Source of the DNA: Candidatus Obscuribacterium magneticum
GTDB lineage: Bacteria; Elusimicrobiota; Elusimicrobia; F11
Direction: 5' to 3'
Assembly (NCBI GenBank): GCA_020523905.1
Contig: JAJAPZ010000019.1
Location: 1 to 45,146, forward strand
Length of the DNA stretch: 45,146 nucleotides
A program made the position numbers and the translations under genes. Below are positions 1-8,984 of the stretch, one piece after another. Every line of letters begins with the position of its first letter. Positions within the stretch are counted from its first letter, which is position 1. The notes below the pieces were generated by a model. It was not told the origin of the DNA. It saw nothing but the letters and a program-made list of their open reading frames with translations, and searched no databases.

Positions 1-1096
1 CGGTCCGGCGGATTTTCTCCCCCACCAGCACGGCCGATTCCGGCGTGGTTTCGGGCAAAAGAATCACAAACTCCTCTCCGCCGTAGCGGGCCACGACGTC
101 GGTGCCGCGGACGCTCCGGGTGAGTATCCGCCCCACTTCTTTCAGCACGATATCGCCGGCGGGATGGCCGTTCCGGTCGTTGTAGGCTTTAAAATAATCG
201 ATGTCGATCATCAACAAAGAAAGCGGGTGGCCGTAGCGCTGGGATCGGGAAAATTCGTCGAGGAGCTGGGCCCGGGTGTAGCGCATGTTGTAGAGGCCGG
301 TCAAGGCGTCGCTTTGCGATTCGGAGCGCAGGCGCTTGCGCTCGTCGTTTAACTCGCGGGACATTTCGTTGAAGGCTTCCTGCAGGACGCCCAATTCATC
401 CTTGCCGACGGGAGGAATCTGGACGTCCGTCCGCCCCCGCGTGAATTCCCGGATTCCCGACACGAGCAGCGACAAGGGACGGACCAAAAACCGCCACAAA
501 TAAACATTCAACAGGACAAACAACAAGACGATGGACACGAGGAGGGAAATCGTCAGGGTCTGAAGGAAGCGAAGGGTTTGCTTGATCTTCTGTTGATGGA
601 CGGCCGTCATCCCATCCCGCATGGCTCCGACGTTATCGACAAGAGCCTGGATTTGCTGGAGAAACTGGCCGGCTTTCACCAGGGCGGATCTGGCCACGCG
701 CAACCCGTGGCTGGCGTTTAAAAGAATTTGGCGAACCTGGTTATCGTACTGGTCATAAAGCTGATCCGCGAGGGTCAGCTTATCCTTCTCGGCCATCTCC
801 GTCGCGCCGCTCTCGGCTTCGGCGAAGTAACGTAAAAAATTGGCGCGCTCACTTTCCACCAAATCCAGCCACACTGGATCTTTGGTGTCGAGATAACGGT
901 ACATGGCGTCATCCTGTTGATTGAGGGACACCTGCATCTCATGGAGGGAATGAACCATCGGCAGATGTTTTGAGGTGATGGTGTCGGCATCGGAGGCGAT
1001 CAGATGGGCGATTCTCGAGCCGACGTAAGTGGCCACAAAAAAGGCCAGGGAATAGAAACTGAAAAAAACGAGAATCCGTGTCCTTATGCTTTGCAT
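1..1096 (-). CDS. Membrane diguanylate cyclase (HAMP-GGDEF), C-terminus cut by window edge
   Basis: Read on the minus strand from ATG at 1096, with GGAGAAGG just upstream; open for 365 codons to the window edge. An N-terminal membrane segment (residues about 7-25) is followed by a helical periplasmic sensor region of about 135 residues. A second membrane segment, a HAMP linker and a GGDEF domain beginning DALTGLYN come next. The active-site signature ARYGGEEF is encoded around 68-91, so the protein should make cyclic di-GMP from two GTP at the inner membrane in response to an external signal. The end of the GGDEF domain, and any EAL domain after it, lie outside the window. It is separated from the HAD gene by a repeat-filled gap, so it is probably its own unit. 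The family call is firm; the signal is unknown. Confidence 0.88.
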   Translation of the reverse strand, partial: MQSIRTRILVFFSFYSLAFFVATYVGSRIAHLIASDADTITSKHLPMVHSLHEMQVSLNQQDDAMYRYLDTKDPVWLDLVESERANFLRYFAEAESGATEMAEKDKLTLADQLYDQYDNQVRQILLNASHGLRVARSALVKAGQFLQQIQALVDNVGAMRDGMTAVHQQKIKQTLRFLQTLTISLLVSIVLLFVLLNVYLWRFLVRPLSLLVSGIREFTRGRTDVQIPPVGKDELGVLQEAFNEMSRELNDERKRLRSESQSDALTGLYNMRYTRAQLLDEFSRSQRYGHPLSLLMIDIDYFKAYNDRNGHPAGDIVLKEVGRILTRSVRGTDVVARYGGEEFVILLPETTPESAVLVGEKIRRT

Positions 1097-1175
1097 GGGA
1101 ACCTTCTCCAATTGAAGACTGACATCTTAGCAAAGGAAGGGAGGAGAGCGCTAAGTGGCGTCATCCCCTCAAATG

Positions 1176-1312
1176 TCGTCACCCCTGCGAAAGCAGGGGT
1201 CCAGGTCTTAAACATGAATTTAAAGGCAGTTTTACGGCCTGGATTCCGGCTTTCGCCGGAATGACGAGGCATTTCTGGAATTATGACACAGCCTCTTTCG
1301 CCGGAATGACGA
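1176..1312. repeat. Intergenic palindromic (REP-like) repeat cluster
   Basis: The gap 1097-1328 holds no gene. It contains two GC-rich hairpins: CCCCTGC-GAAA-GCAGGGG (1182-1199) and TTCCGGC-TTTC-GCCGGAA (1244-1261). They are embedded in the GTCATTCCGGCGAAAGC-type repeat seen between genes in many bacteria. The outer arms GTCGTCA (1176) and TGACGAG (1262) are inverted, and a second partial copy, CTTTCGCCGGAATGACGA, begins near 1286. The hairpins could also stop transcription from either side, but there is no U-tract. Confidence 0.7.
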
Positions 1313-1328
1313 ATTGCTGAACACTCTC

Positions 1329-2057
1329 TTAGGACTCGCTGGCCTTGGGGGCCGGTTGCGGCAAGGGCGGGTGAAACAAATCCTCAATCTGCGAGATCTT
1401 TAAGCCAGCGATGTTGGGCACCACCAAATCCGCCGTCCTTAATTCAAAGGGCGGATACGAGGTGGCCACGGCCACGCACTTCATGCCCGCCGCATGGGCG
1501 GAGGCGATGCCTTCCTTGGAATCCTCGACGACAACGCATTCTTCCGGATGGATGGGCATGTTCCTTTTCCCGGTGGCGTTCAAGGCTTCGACCGCCTTGA
1601 AGTAGCTCTCCGGATGCGGTTTGCCGTGCTGGACGTCGTCCGAACTGACCAGAACCTCGAAATAGGGGCGTAGGCCGGCCGTCTCCAAAAGAAGCTCCAC
1701 TTCATGGCGGCGGGATCCCGTCGCCACGGCCAAGGGATAGCGCTTCGAGAGGGCCCGGACGAACTCCGGCACGGTCGGGAAGGGCAAAATGCCCTCGCTC
1801 CGCACCAATTCATCGAAAATGCGGGCCTTCTTATCCATCAGGGATTTCAATCCCGCGGGATCCAGCGGCTTATGGACATCCTCGGAAAACTTGGTGAAGG
1901 CGCCGCGATCGTCCATGGCCAGGTAATGCTCCTTGTAAAGCTCCTCGGTGAGATTTTTCCCCTGCGCTCCCAGCGCTCGCTTGAACGCGGTGAGGTGCAC
2001 GGGTTCCGAATCCATGAGGACGCCGTCGCAATCAAAAATAATGGCGCGCAAAGCCAT
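1329..2057 (-). CDS. HAD-superfamily phosphatase / beta-phosphoglucomutase-like
   Basis: 242 aa from ATG at 2057, chosen because GGAGG lies 8 nt upstream; longer starts would run into the preceding gene. All four HAD motifs are visible: DCDGVLMDSEP with the nucleophile Asp near the N-terminus, ATGSRR (motif II), the Lys in KPHPESY (motif III) and VVEDSKEGIASA (motif IV). A helical cap between motifs I and II is typical of the beta-PGM/CbbY/phosphoglycolate phosphatase subfamily. It should hydrolyse or transfer phosphate on a small cytosolic substrate; the substrate cannot be told from sequence. It follows the squalene/phytoene synthase by 19 bp and is probably co-transcribed with it, though no pathway link is evident. 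The C-terminus is Pro/Ala-rich. Confidence 0.88.
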   Translation of the reverse strand: MALRAIIFDCDGVLMDSEPVHLTAFKRALGAQGKNLTEELYKEHYLAMDDRGAFTKFSEDVHKPLDPAGLKSLMDKKARIFDELVRSEGILPFPTVPEFVRALSKRYPLAVATGSRRHEVELLLETAGLRPYFEVLVSSDDVQHGKPHPESYFKAVEALNATGKRNMPIHPEECVVVEDSKEGIASAHAAGMKCVAVATSYPPFELRTADLVVPNIAGLKISQIEDLFHPPLPQPAPKASES

Positions 2058-2076
2058 GGGCAAAACCTCCATATGA

Positions 2077-2967
2077 CTATAAGGATAGAGTCCGCTTCGC
2101 TGAGATTTCAAGTATGTTTTCGTCATGTTTTTCTCGAACCGCCTTCCAGGTGTATTTGATCTTCTCCCATGTGTTCAGGCGTATCTCCCGGGTCAGCACC
2201 GGAAAGCCTTTTCTTTCAAGCTTTTCCAGCAATCCCCTGTAAATGTGCCCCATGATGCGTGCCGGCAAGAGTTCGCGGAACCACCGGGGGGGAAGAAGTT
2301 CCATGGCCCTTTTGTAATGCGACCGAGCGATACCGGCCTCGTGGCGGACCAAGGCCTGAAAGGCCTCATCATTTCTCCGGGCAAAGAGATCGTCCATTGT
2401 ATAGTTAAATTGTTCCAAATGATCAAGGGGAAGATAGACGCGGCCGGCCCTGGCATCGACGCCCACATCCCGGATGATGTTGATCCACTGCACCGTGATC
2501 CCTAAGCGGACCGCAAAATCCTTCGCCTCCATCCACGGGACGCCGAAGATGGGCAGGCACGCCAGACCCACCGTCCCTGCCACCCCATAGCAGTAGATTT
2601 CCACATCCATGGGGGTTTGAAAGCGGTTCCGCACAAGGTCCATGGAAACGCCCTTCTCCAAAAAATCATTCATGGCCAGCATGGGAATGTCATAACGCTC
2701 GGCCACTTTTAAAAATTCCTTGGCTAGAGGCCCCTGCCCTATGGCCGCAGCCCGAGCTGGATCGGACCGTTGAAACACATCCCGCCACGCTTCGAACAAA
2801 GGCGCGGGGTTCCCCCCCTCGCGGTCCACCGCGTCATCCAAAAGGCGAAACACCGCATACAGGGATCTCAGGGCCTTCCGTCTCTCCGGTGTTAAAAAGA
2901 AGAAAGCCGGCGCAAAATGGCTTGAAAGATGCGCGTTTTTGAAAAAGTGGCTCTGAAGAGAAGTCAC
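2077..2967 (-). CDS. Squalene/phytoene synthase family protein
   Basis: 296 aa, GTG start at 2967 with a weak AGG upstream. Head-to-head prenyl synthase of the all-alpha class I fold. The first Asp-rich motif, DDAVD, sits in SLYAVFRLLDDAVD near residue 43. The second is RDVGVDARAGRVYLP, which binds Mg2+ and the prenyl diphosphates. Such enzymes condense two farnesyl or geranylgeranyl diphosphates to (pre)squalene or phytoene, feeding hopanoids or carotenoids. The length is normal for HpnC/HpnD/CrtB. No partner such as HpnD, HpnE or a desaturase is in view, so squalene versus phytoene cannot be decided. The HAD gene lies 19 bp downstream. Confidence 0.9.
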   Translation of the reverse strand: MTSLQSHFFKNAHLSSHFAPAFFFLTPERRKALRSLYAVFRLLDDAVDREGGNPAPLFEAWRDVFQRSDPARAAAIGQGPLAKEFLKVAERYDIPMLAMNDFLEKGVSMDLVRNRFQTPMDVEIYCYGVAGTVGLACLPIFGVPWMEAKDFAVRLGITVQWINIIRDVGVDARAGRVYLPLDHLEQFNYTMDDLFARRNDEAFQALVRHEAGIARSHYKRAMELLPPRWFRELLPARIMGHIYRGLLEKLERKGFPVLTREIRLNTWEKIKYTWKAVREKHDENILEISAKRTLSL

Positions 2968-3035
2968 GGGACCTAAAACCCCCGGCCAAAGCGTGTTTTA
3001 AATGTTTTGAACTGCGATTTGAACGCTGTGTACAA

Positions 3036-3056
3036 AGTGGATAACCTTGTGGACAA
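3036..3056. other. Pair of DnaA-box-like 9-mers
   Basis: AGTGGATAA (3036-3044) and TGTGGACAA (3048-3056) each differ at one base from TGTGGATAA, the reverse complement of the DnaA box TTATCCACA. They are in the same orientation, 12 bp apart, in the 181-bp gap upstream of the squalene synthase gene. They could be a small DnaA-binding site. There is no AT-rich unwinding region or dnaA/dnaN neighbour, so this is not called an origin. Confidence 0.35.
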
Positions 3057-3132
3057 CTTTTCGCGGCAAGGATTAAACCAAATTCCACCAACAGGTGGGA
3101 GAAAAAACCTAAAAACACCAATCGAATTTGAT

Positions 3133-3150
3133 GACACCCATAAGGGTGTC
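3133..3150 (-). terminator. Hairpin abutting the stop codon of the 3149 receiver gene
   Basis: GACACCC-ATAA-GGGTGTC is a perfect 7-bp stem that begins at the TGA of the receiver gene read leftward. A T-run follows only about 20 nt later, so it is at best a weak intrinsic terminator for the kinase-receiver pair. Confidence 0.45.
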
Positions 3151-3517
3151 AATTCTTCAGCGCGGACCGGACGGCGGACAACAACTCCTTCGCTTCGAAG
3201 GGCTTATAAAGATATTTCGTGACTCCCATTGCAGACGCCCTTCTCAACTGTTCTTCAGGTGTAAGGGAAGCGGTGACAATCAATACGTCGGAGCGAGGAA
3301 ATTTTTCTTTAAAATGGCGTATGACGTCAATCCCCGCCCCATCGGGAAGTTTCAAATCCGTTATCAGAAGATCCAGACGCTGGACTTTCATTTTCTGGAT
3401 CCCCTCCGCTAATCCGCCGGCACATACAAGGCCATGCCCCAGGGGGCCGAGAAGACGTAGAAACAGTCGTTGGATAATACCCTCATCTTCAACAATCAAA
3501 ATGGACTTTTTATTCAT
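3149..3517 (-). CDS. Stand-alone response-regulator receiver (CheY-like)
   Basis: 122 aa consisting only of a receiver domain: acidic pocket VEDE (residues 9-12), phospho-acceptor D54 in LLITDLKLPDG, the conserved Thr/Ser region VTAS, and K105 in LYKPF. There is no output domain, so it must act through protein contacts or as a phosphorelay intermediate. Its ATG overlaps the stop of the REC-GAF-kinase by 4 bp (ATGA), implying coupled translation, and that kinase is the likely phospho-donor. The closest relative in the window is the receiver at 13484, which follows the paralogous kinase in the same way. Confidence 0.9.
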   Translation of the reverse strand: MNKKSILIVEDEGIIQRLFLRLLGPLGHGLVCAGGLAEGIQKMKVQRLDLLITDLKLPDGAGIDVIRHFKEKFPRSDVLIVTASLTPEEQLRRASAMGVTKYLYKPFEAKELLSAVRSALKN

Positions 3518-5121
3518 CCGGCGATGGGCAATTCAATCGTCACGGTCGTCCCCCCTCCTTCCTCGCTATCAATGTATATTTTCCCCCGGTGATCTTGAAT
3601 AAGGCCATAGGACACGCTCAATCCCAGCCCCGTTCCTTCTCCCGCGGGCTTTGTCGTAAAAAACGGATCAAAAACCTTTGACAGATTCTCCACGGGAATC
3701 CCACAGCCCGAGTCCCGAAAGGATACGATCACCCTATCCCCGTCTATACGCACCGCGACGATGAGCCGTTTCACGGCCGCCGCTTTCATCGCTTGGACGG
3801 CGTTTTTAGAAATGTTGATGAAAACCTGCTGCAGTTGAGACGGGTCCCCATACACCACGGGGTGGTCGATCGGGTACTCTTTTTCAATTTGCACACAGGC
3901 CATGGAACACTCATGGTCGATCAACGCCAGCGCCTCATCGATCGTTTCAACGATATCGCACGGTTCCTTTTTGGGTTCACGGCGCCGACTGAATTTAAGC
4001 AAGCTTTGAATGATGCCGCGGCAGCGCTTGCCTTCATTATAAATGCCTTCCAAGTCTTCCTGCTGCTGCGGGGTCCAATGGCTCCCTTCGAGAAGGAGTT
4101 GGGAAAATCCCATGATGCCCGTCAATGGATTATTCAACTCATGGGCGACACTGGCCGCGAGCTGACCCAGGGCCGCCAACTTTTCGGATTGGAGGAGTTG
4201 GGCTTTCGTTCTCTCCAATTGATCGTTGGCCTCCTTCAGTTTTTTCACCTTCTCCTCCAAGGCTTGAAAGAGCCGGGCATTATAGACAGCTTGAGCCATT
4301 TGGGAACTAAAAATGGTCGCACTGCGCGCGTCCTCTGCGGTAAACGGGTCCCCCTTCGATGTCCGGTTCGCATTGAGAGCCCCTAAAAGCTCTCCATTCA
4401 CCACAAGAGGAAATATCATCGCTGCTTCGATATCTTCTATTTTGGGGATATTGGAAAAATGAACCACCTTGGCCAACGGCTCCGACAGCACGAGGGGTTC
4501 CTTCCACTGTTGAAAGTGAGCGGAGATCCGGGCCCCCAAGGCCAGTCGGGCCACACGCCTCTCACTGGCTTCTTCAAGGGATGACACGCCTTTGCTCAAT
4601 TGCCCGTCTTTTCCGACGACAAAGAGAGTCACATCATTCGCCCGAAGGACATTCAATGCGATGTTAACGATAATATTCAACAAACGCTCCGGTTCCATAT
4701 GGGAGAAAATGGCACGACTCGCTTCGTAAACACCGACGATGGCCTTCAATTCACGCCTCTCAAAGACGCTTTTCACCACCCCCTTAACAACACTCAGATT
4801 GAAAGGTTTCTGGACGAAATCGACGGCCCCGCGCTTCATGGCTTCAACGGCGGTTTCAATGGTTCCATAACCGGTCATGATAATAACTTCAACATCCGGA
4901 TCGGTTTTCTTGACCGCTTCCAACATCTCAATCCCACCCAACTTCGGCATTTTAACGTCCGAAAGGATGACCTGGTATTTCTCCCGCTTGATCAATTCAA
5001 GGGCGTCGATGCCGTCGGAGGCGACGGCGACGGAATAACCCTCAACCCCCAATTCGCGCGACAAAAGTTCCCGGATTCCCGGCTCATCATCAACAACCAA
5101 GATTTTGGAGGACTTGAGCAT
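3514..5121 (-). CDS. REC-GAF-HisKA-HATPase hybrid sensor kinase
   Basis: 535 aa from ATG at 5121, preceded by a GGGGGG-rich ribosome site; a GTG at 5142 is the less likely alternative. Order: receiver (D55 in [10 protein letters not shown]105 in VQKPF), GAF domain about 140-290, short coiled coil, HisKA with the H-box [12 protein letters not shown], and an HATPase_c domain with N, G1 and G2 boxes ([32 protein letters not shown]). No membrane segment, so it is a soluble kinase whose activity is probably set by phosphorylation of its own receiver and a GAF ligand. It is paralogous to the 13848 kinase in every domain. The promoter candidate at 5183-5211 lies just upstream. Confidence 0.92.
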   Translation of the reverse strand: MLKSSKILVVDDEPGIRELLSRELGVEGYSVAVASDGIDALELIKREKYQVILSDVKMPKLGGIEMLEAVKKTDPDVEVIIMTGYGTIETAVEAMKRGAVDFVQKPFNLSVVKGVVKSVFERRELKAIVGVYEASRAIFSHMEPERLLNIIVNIALNVLRANDVTLFVVGKDGQLSKGVSSLEEASERRVARLALGARISAHFQQWKEPLVLSEPLAKVVHFSNIPKIEDIEAAMIFPLVVNGELLGALNANRTSKGDPFTAEDARSATIFSSQMAQAVYNARLFQALEEKVKKLKEANDQLERTKAQLLQSEKLAALGQLAASVAHELNNPLTGIMGFSQLLLEGSHWTPQQQEDLEGIYNEGKRCRGIIQSLLKFSRRREPKKEPCDIVETIDEALALIDHECSMACVQIEKEYPIDHPVVYGDPSQLQQVFINISKNAVQAMKAAAVKRLIVAVRIDGDRVIVSFRDSGCGIPVENLSKVFDPFFTTKPAGEGTGLGLSVSYGLIQDHRGKIYIDSEEGGGTTVTIELPIAG

Positions 5122-5182
5122 CTTCACCCCCCTTGACACCACACCGTAAGACGTTGAATCAGCATTGGCGTATTTAGCCTGA

Positions 5183-5211
5183 ATTATACTATTTGATTGA
5201 TTTTACTTAAT
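5183..5211 (-). promoter_or_regulatory. Sigma-70-type promoter for the kinase-receiver pair (5121-3149)
   Basis: On the minus strand a perfect TATAAT (5188-5183) is preceded, with a 16-17 bp spacer, by a weak -35 (TTAAGT or ATTAAG). The gap 5122-5309 is AT-rich here and otherwise shows no gene. The leader to the ATG at 5121 would be about 55 nt. Confidence 0.5.
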
Positions 5212-5309
5212 AATCTGTTAAATGTTTACAGGTAGGGGCGCCGATGCTCTCGGTCCAAAGCAAGGGCGGGGACGTGGATTGCAGGGCTGGTTGGAATGTC
5301 GGAATTTTT

Positions 5310-5699
5310 CTAGGTGCCGGCGCCGACGAGATCGTGAACAACGGTCCTCATCTCGTCGATGCCGAACGGCTTTTTCAGCCAGGTGACGGGCTGAAACTCA
5401 AGCGCCTTTTTCAAGCGCTCTTCCACGGCGTAGCCGGTCATGAGGACAACGGGGAGATGCACGTGCGTTTTTCGAATGGAGAGAATCGTTTCGAGCCCAT
5501 CCATGGGCGTCATTCTCATATCGGTGATGACGACATCAACGCTGTTTCCTTCCAATATCTTAAGCGCCTCCAAGCCGTTGGCCGCCGTTAAAACGACATA
5601 GCCGAGCCTCGAGAAGTCGGACGACAAAAGGGCGCGATAGCCCGGTTCGTCGTCGATAACAAGAATTGTCTTGGGCGTGTTCGTCCTCCACGGAATCAT
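5310..5699 (-). CDS. Stand-alone response-regulator receiver
   Basis: 129 aa, receiver only: IDDEP acidic pocket, D60 in VVITDMRMTPMDG, MTGY, and K110 in WLKKPFG. The MRMTPMDG stretch after the Asp carries one more residue than the usual MRMPMDG. ATG at 5699 overlaps the stop of the receiver at 5696 by 4 bp, making a two-receiver tail behind the MASE1 kinase. With no output domain it is likely to be a phosphorelay or protein-contact regulator. Confidence 0.87.
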   Translation of the reverse strand: MIPWRTNTPKTILVIDDEPGYRALLSSDFSRLGYVVLTAANGLEALKILEGNSVDVVITDMRMTPMDGLETILSIRKTHVHLPVVLMTGYAVEERLKKALEFQPVTWLKKPFGIDEMRTVVHDLVGAGT

Positions 5700-6064
5700 T
5701 TTTCGTTTATCGTCTTTTCAATAACGCGGAGGATGTCTTTTACATCAAACGGCTTCTGAAAGCAAGCCACCGCTCCCATTTCCGTCGATTCTTTATTCAC
5801 CTTATCCGGATCCGCCCCGCTCGAAAGCATGACCACGGGCTGAGAATGCTTTATTTCTCTAATGCGCTTAAGCACCTCCGGCCCCTTCATCTTTGGCATG
5901 TGAACATCCAAAAGGATCAACGCGAAGTCTTGTTTTTCAAATAATTCAACGGCTTCCAATCCGTCATTGGCGGAACACACCGTAAAACCTTTCGGCTCAA
6001 GAAGAAACCGGAATAAGGCTTGAAAGCCCGGTTCGTCGTCTGCAACGAGAATCGCTTTTGTCAT
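5696..6064 (-). CDS. Stand-alone response-regulator receiver
   Basis: 122 aa, single receiver: ADDEP pocket, D53 in LILLDVHMPKMKG, Ser-containing MLSSG switch region, and K104 in FQKPF. It starts 19 bp after the MASE1-CHASE-PAS kinase and is coupled by ATGA to the next receiver, so one kinase is followed by two single-domain receivers. This suggests branched phosphotransfer. No DNA-binding or enzymatic output is present. Confidence 0.88.
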   Translation of the reverse strand: MTKAILVADDEPGFQALFRFLLEPKGFTVCSANDGLEAVELFEKQDFALILLDVHMPKMKGPEVLKRIREIKHSQPVVMLSSGADPDKVNKESTEMGAVACFQKPFDVKDILRVIEKTINEK

Positions 6065-6083
6065 GTCTCAACTAAACCTGGGG

Positions 6084-8882
6084 TCATTGTCTTTTCCCTT
6101 CCGTTTGAATTGGCAAGAAAACTGTAAATGTTGTTCCTTTCCCGACTTCACTCTTAACGTCGATGGTCCCCTTGTGCCTTTGCACAATTTCAAAGACCAA
6201 CGAAAGTCCGAGTCCCGTCCCTTTGCCGACTTCTTTTGTGGTAAAGAAGGGTTCGAAGATTCTTGACTGAATCTCTTCAGGAATCCCCGCCCCCGTGTCC
6301 GACACCTCAACAACAATCCAGTCGGATCCATTCTTTTGGAGGCGATCCGTGCGCACCGTCAATGTTCCCTTCTCGGGCATCGCATCCATGGCGTTGTTGC
6401 ACAAGTTGATGATGATCTGCTGAATTTGATTCTTATTGGCAACAATAGAGGGGAGACCGTCTCTTAGATCCTTGATGAGTTCGATATCCTTCACGCGACT
6501 CTGGGCAAGAATCAAGGAGAGGGACTCTTCCACGGCGTTTTTAATGTCGACCTCTTCTTGTTGATCTTGCTGGGACGAGCGAGAAAAGACCAGCAGATTA
6601 TGAACCAATTCTTTGCAGCGAAGAGCTTCTTTCTCAATGAATTCGAGGGCGGTCGCCAGGGAAGGATCGGACGAAACCTGGAATTTGATGCTTTGGACGA
6701 AGCCGAGAATTATACCCAGGGGATTGTTGATCTCATGGGCCATGCCTCCGGCCAACTGTCCGACGGCGGAGAGTTTTTCCGACTGGAGCAGGGCCGCCTC
6801 CAGCTTCTTGCGTTCGGTTATGTCCCGGTCGACCCCCCGATAACCGACAAGGTTGCCTGCCGTGCCGACGACTGGCATGCCAGTCGTCTCAAGTGTGACT
6901 TCATGGCCGTCCTTGTGCAGATTTTTGTTAACGAAGTTTAAAAACTTCTCCTTTCGGGCAAAGGCTTCTTTACATTTTGGCAGAAGCTGCTCTTTTTCGT
7001 TGGGGAGAAAGAAATCATAAAAATGCTTCCCTATAATCTCTTCCGGTTGGTAGCCAAGGATATTCACTACCACAGGGCTGGAATAAGTGTAGCGTCCTTC
7101 GGCATCAACTTCCCAAATCCAGTCCCCAGACTGAGTGGCCACCTGACGGAAGCGGTCCTCAGAGCGACGAAGGGACTCTTCCATTTTTTTTCGTTCAGCG
7201 ATCTCATGTTCCAGGATTGCGTTAGAACGCGTGAGTTCTGCGGTCCGAACCGCACCCATTCTCTCAATCGAAATGGCGTGTCCCGTAACTACAAGCAAGA
7301 AAGCGCCAAAGAAAGTAGCGCATAAAAGTCCCAGTAATAGGATTATCCAAGGTTTCCCGGTTCGAGCTTCGGCCATGTACGGCGGTAGGGCAGAAAACGT
7401 TATCTGAAAAGGCCGTTCTGCTATCTGGAGAGGGCTGGTAAATAGACATTCCGAGGAACTAGTCGGCCGCTGATTTGCTGATGCTTCCTGCCGGCCATTC
7501 TGCCAAAGCAGCTGTTTTTTCTCTGCGGCTGTGGCGCCATATAGGGCTATACTAATGGTGTTTGGGTTGATATCCTTATTAGAAGCATTCATGATGTCAT
7601 CAATACGGAAAACTCCTACCGCAAAACCGCGGAGGTTTTTGCGGCGCTGCTCAACAGTCTTCTGAGGGAGTCCTTTTCCATATATGGGCAGCAACACAAG
7701 CAAGCCAAAACGGTCTTTTTTTTCTTGAACCAGTTTAATACAGTTGGTCGCGACAGGATTTCCGGAATCAGATGCAAGGCGAATTGCTTCCAGTCGTGCT
7801 GGCTCGGAAGCGATATTGTATCCCAAGGCTTTCTCGTTTCCTTGATGAGGCTCGATATAATAGACAATCACGTATTCGTCTCGCCTTGGTGCTGTAATGA
7901 AGCGACCCGCAGAATCTTTTTCAGTAAAGTGGAAGCTCCGGAGCCCATCTTGTTGTTGGGCATATCTTTCATATCCTTGCCGTTCATGATCTGCGACACG
8001 AGGATTCCAAGAAAGCGCCTGAACATTTGCATGTCTTGATAGTTTATAGTTAGCAAACAAGCGGAATTGATCTCGGGTCATTTTTGGTTCTGTAACATAC
8101 AAGGCATTGATGGAATGAAGCACGTCGGTATAAGCCTTGAAATCGCTGGCAATTTTATCAGCATAACGTTGCATTTGAGTCTGAAACCGGAGTTGAATGC
8201 CGGTTTGTTCCAATTTGCTGGTTCGCAAGAAAAAGACGATAACCAATGCCATCATGGCCAGTGTCGGCAGTATTGTTGCCAAGCGGCGGTTTTTATAGTT
8301 TTCCTTTGTTCCGGAAAACCAGACCAGAAGAAGCGGTGCAAAAAGCATGACACCAATGGTGTCGCCCGCCCACAATGCCCACCAATTGAGAGAGACGGTA
8401 CTCCGGCCAACGATTCCGCTGCTGAATAGGATCAAAACCGTCAACGTCGCATTTATGATGCAGCTAAACGGCCCACCCAAGAGCAAAAACGCCATTATCT
8501 CCCTTCCAGTAAGGAATTCGATTGGCCATCCAATAAAACGACGTATGAGGCGAGCACCGACAAAGGCCTGGAGCGAAGCCACAAAACCAATACCTGCTGT
8601 CAGGCTGATTGATTCTATAATCGAAGCCACATCGGTAGTATTCAACAAGGTGCCAATATTGATGAGGAAGGAACCAAGTAAAATTCCAGGCCAAAGTCGA
8701 TTTCCGAAGACCAAAAGCACTCCCAACGCTATGCCGGATGGCGGATACACTGCTGCGGCAAAACCAGGCGAGATGGCCAGTAACTGTGCAAGCTTTCCTA
8801 ATAAGTAGTAGGCGGCAGCAAGCTTCGCAATTTTAGCGTAAATCTCAATATCTGGTTTCAGTTTTAAATCTGTTACTTTCAT
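6084..8882 (-). CDS. MASE1-CHASE-PAS sensor histidine kinase
   Basis: 932 aa from ATG at 8882 with GGAG 7 nt upstream. The N-terminal 300 residues are a multi-pass MASE1-type membrane module (AVYPPSGIALGVLLVFG). An extracytoplasmic CHASE domain (NALYVTEPKMTRDQFRLF) and a closing membrane segment near residue 510-535 follow. Then come a PAS domain (about 575-690), HisKA with MAHEINNPLGI, and HATPase_c (NLCNNAMDAM, DTGAGIP, GKGTGLGLS). It should sense a ligand at the outside of the inner membrane plus an internal PAS signal. The DNA of its catalytic core is almost identical to that of the 10376 kinase (see repeat at 6136), while the sensor parts are unrelated. Confidence 0.92.
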   Translation of the reverse strand: MKVTDLKLKPDIEIYAKIAKLAAAYYLLGKLAQLLAISPGFAAAVYPPSGIALGVLLVFGNRLWPGILLGSFLINIGTLLNTTDVASIIESISLTAGIGFVASLQAFVGARLIRRFIGWPIEFLTGREIMAFLLLGGPFSCIINATLTVLILFSSGIVGRSTVSLNWWALWAGDTIGVMLFAPLLLVWFSGTKENYKNRRLATILPTLAMMALVIVFFLRTSKLEQTGIQLRFQTQMQRYADKIASDFKAYTDVLHSINALYVTEPKMTRDQFRLFANYKLSRHANVQALSWNPRVADHERQGYERYAQQQDGLRSFHFTEKDSAGRFITAPRRDEYVIVYYIEPHQGNEKALGYNIASEPARLEAIRLASDSGNPVATNCIKLVQEKKDRFGLLVLLPIYGKGLPQKTVEQRRKNLRGFAVGVFRIDDIMNASNKDINPNTISIALYGATAAEKKQLLWQNGRQEASANQRPTSSSECLFTSPLQIAERPFQITFSALPPYMAEARTGKPWIILLLGLLCATFFGAFLLVVTGHAISIERMGAVRTAELTRSNAILEHEIAERKKMEESLRRSEDRFRQVATQSGDWIWEVDAEGRYTYSSPVVVNILGYQPEEIIGKHFYDFFLPNEKEQLLPKCKEAFARKEKFLNFVNKNLHKDGHEVTLETTGMPVVGTAGNLVGYRGVDRDITERKKLEAALLQSEKLSAVGQLAGGMAHEINNPLGIILGFVQSIKFQVSSDPSLATALEFIEKEALRCKELVHNLLVFSRSSQQDQQEEVDIKNAVEESLSLILAQSRVKDIELIKDLRDGLPSIVANKNQIQQIIINLCNNAMDAMPEKGTLTVRTDRLQKNGSDWIVVEVSDTGAGIPEEIQSRIFEPFFTTKEVGKGTGLGLSLVFEIVQRHKGTIDVKSEVGKGTTFTVFLPIQTEGKRQ
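6136..6389. repeat. 254-bp perfect direct repeat, copy 1 (kinase ATPase core)
   Basis: By eye, 6136-6389 is identical base for base to 10434-10687 (offset 4298), and high identity continues to about 6560. It covers the ATP-binding domain of two neighbouring kinase genes. Identity at third codon positions points to recent duplication or gene conversion rather than protein-level selection. Confidence 0.88.
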
Positions 8883-8984
8883 GTTATGCTCCGATTCTAT
8901 TGCCGTCCTGCTTAACGTTCCCTTCCGCGACCGCGAAACTTCTGTCTTGACTGCATGTTTGGGTACCCCCTTGCGCGCATTTTA

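Noticed and set aside
1704..2159. Plus-strand frame of 151 codons opposite the HAD gene
   Set aside because: It is antisense to two well-supported genes, with no family motifs or ribosome site.
3001..3120. Replication origin around the DnaA-like boxes
   Set aside because: Only two imperfect boxes, no AT-rich unwinding region and no dnaA, dnaN or gidA-type neighbours.
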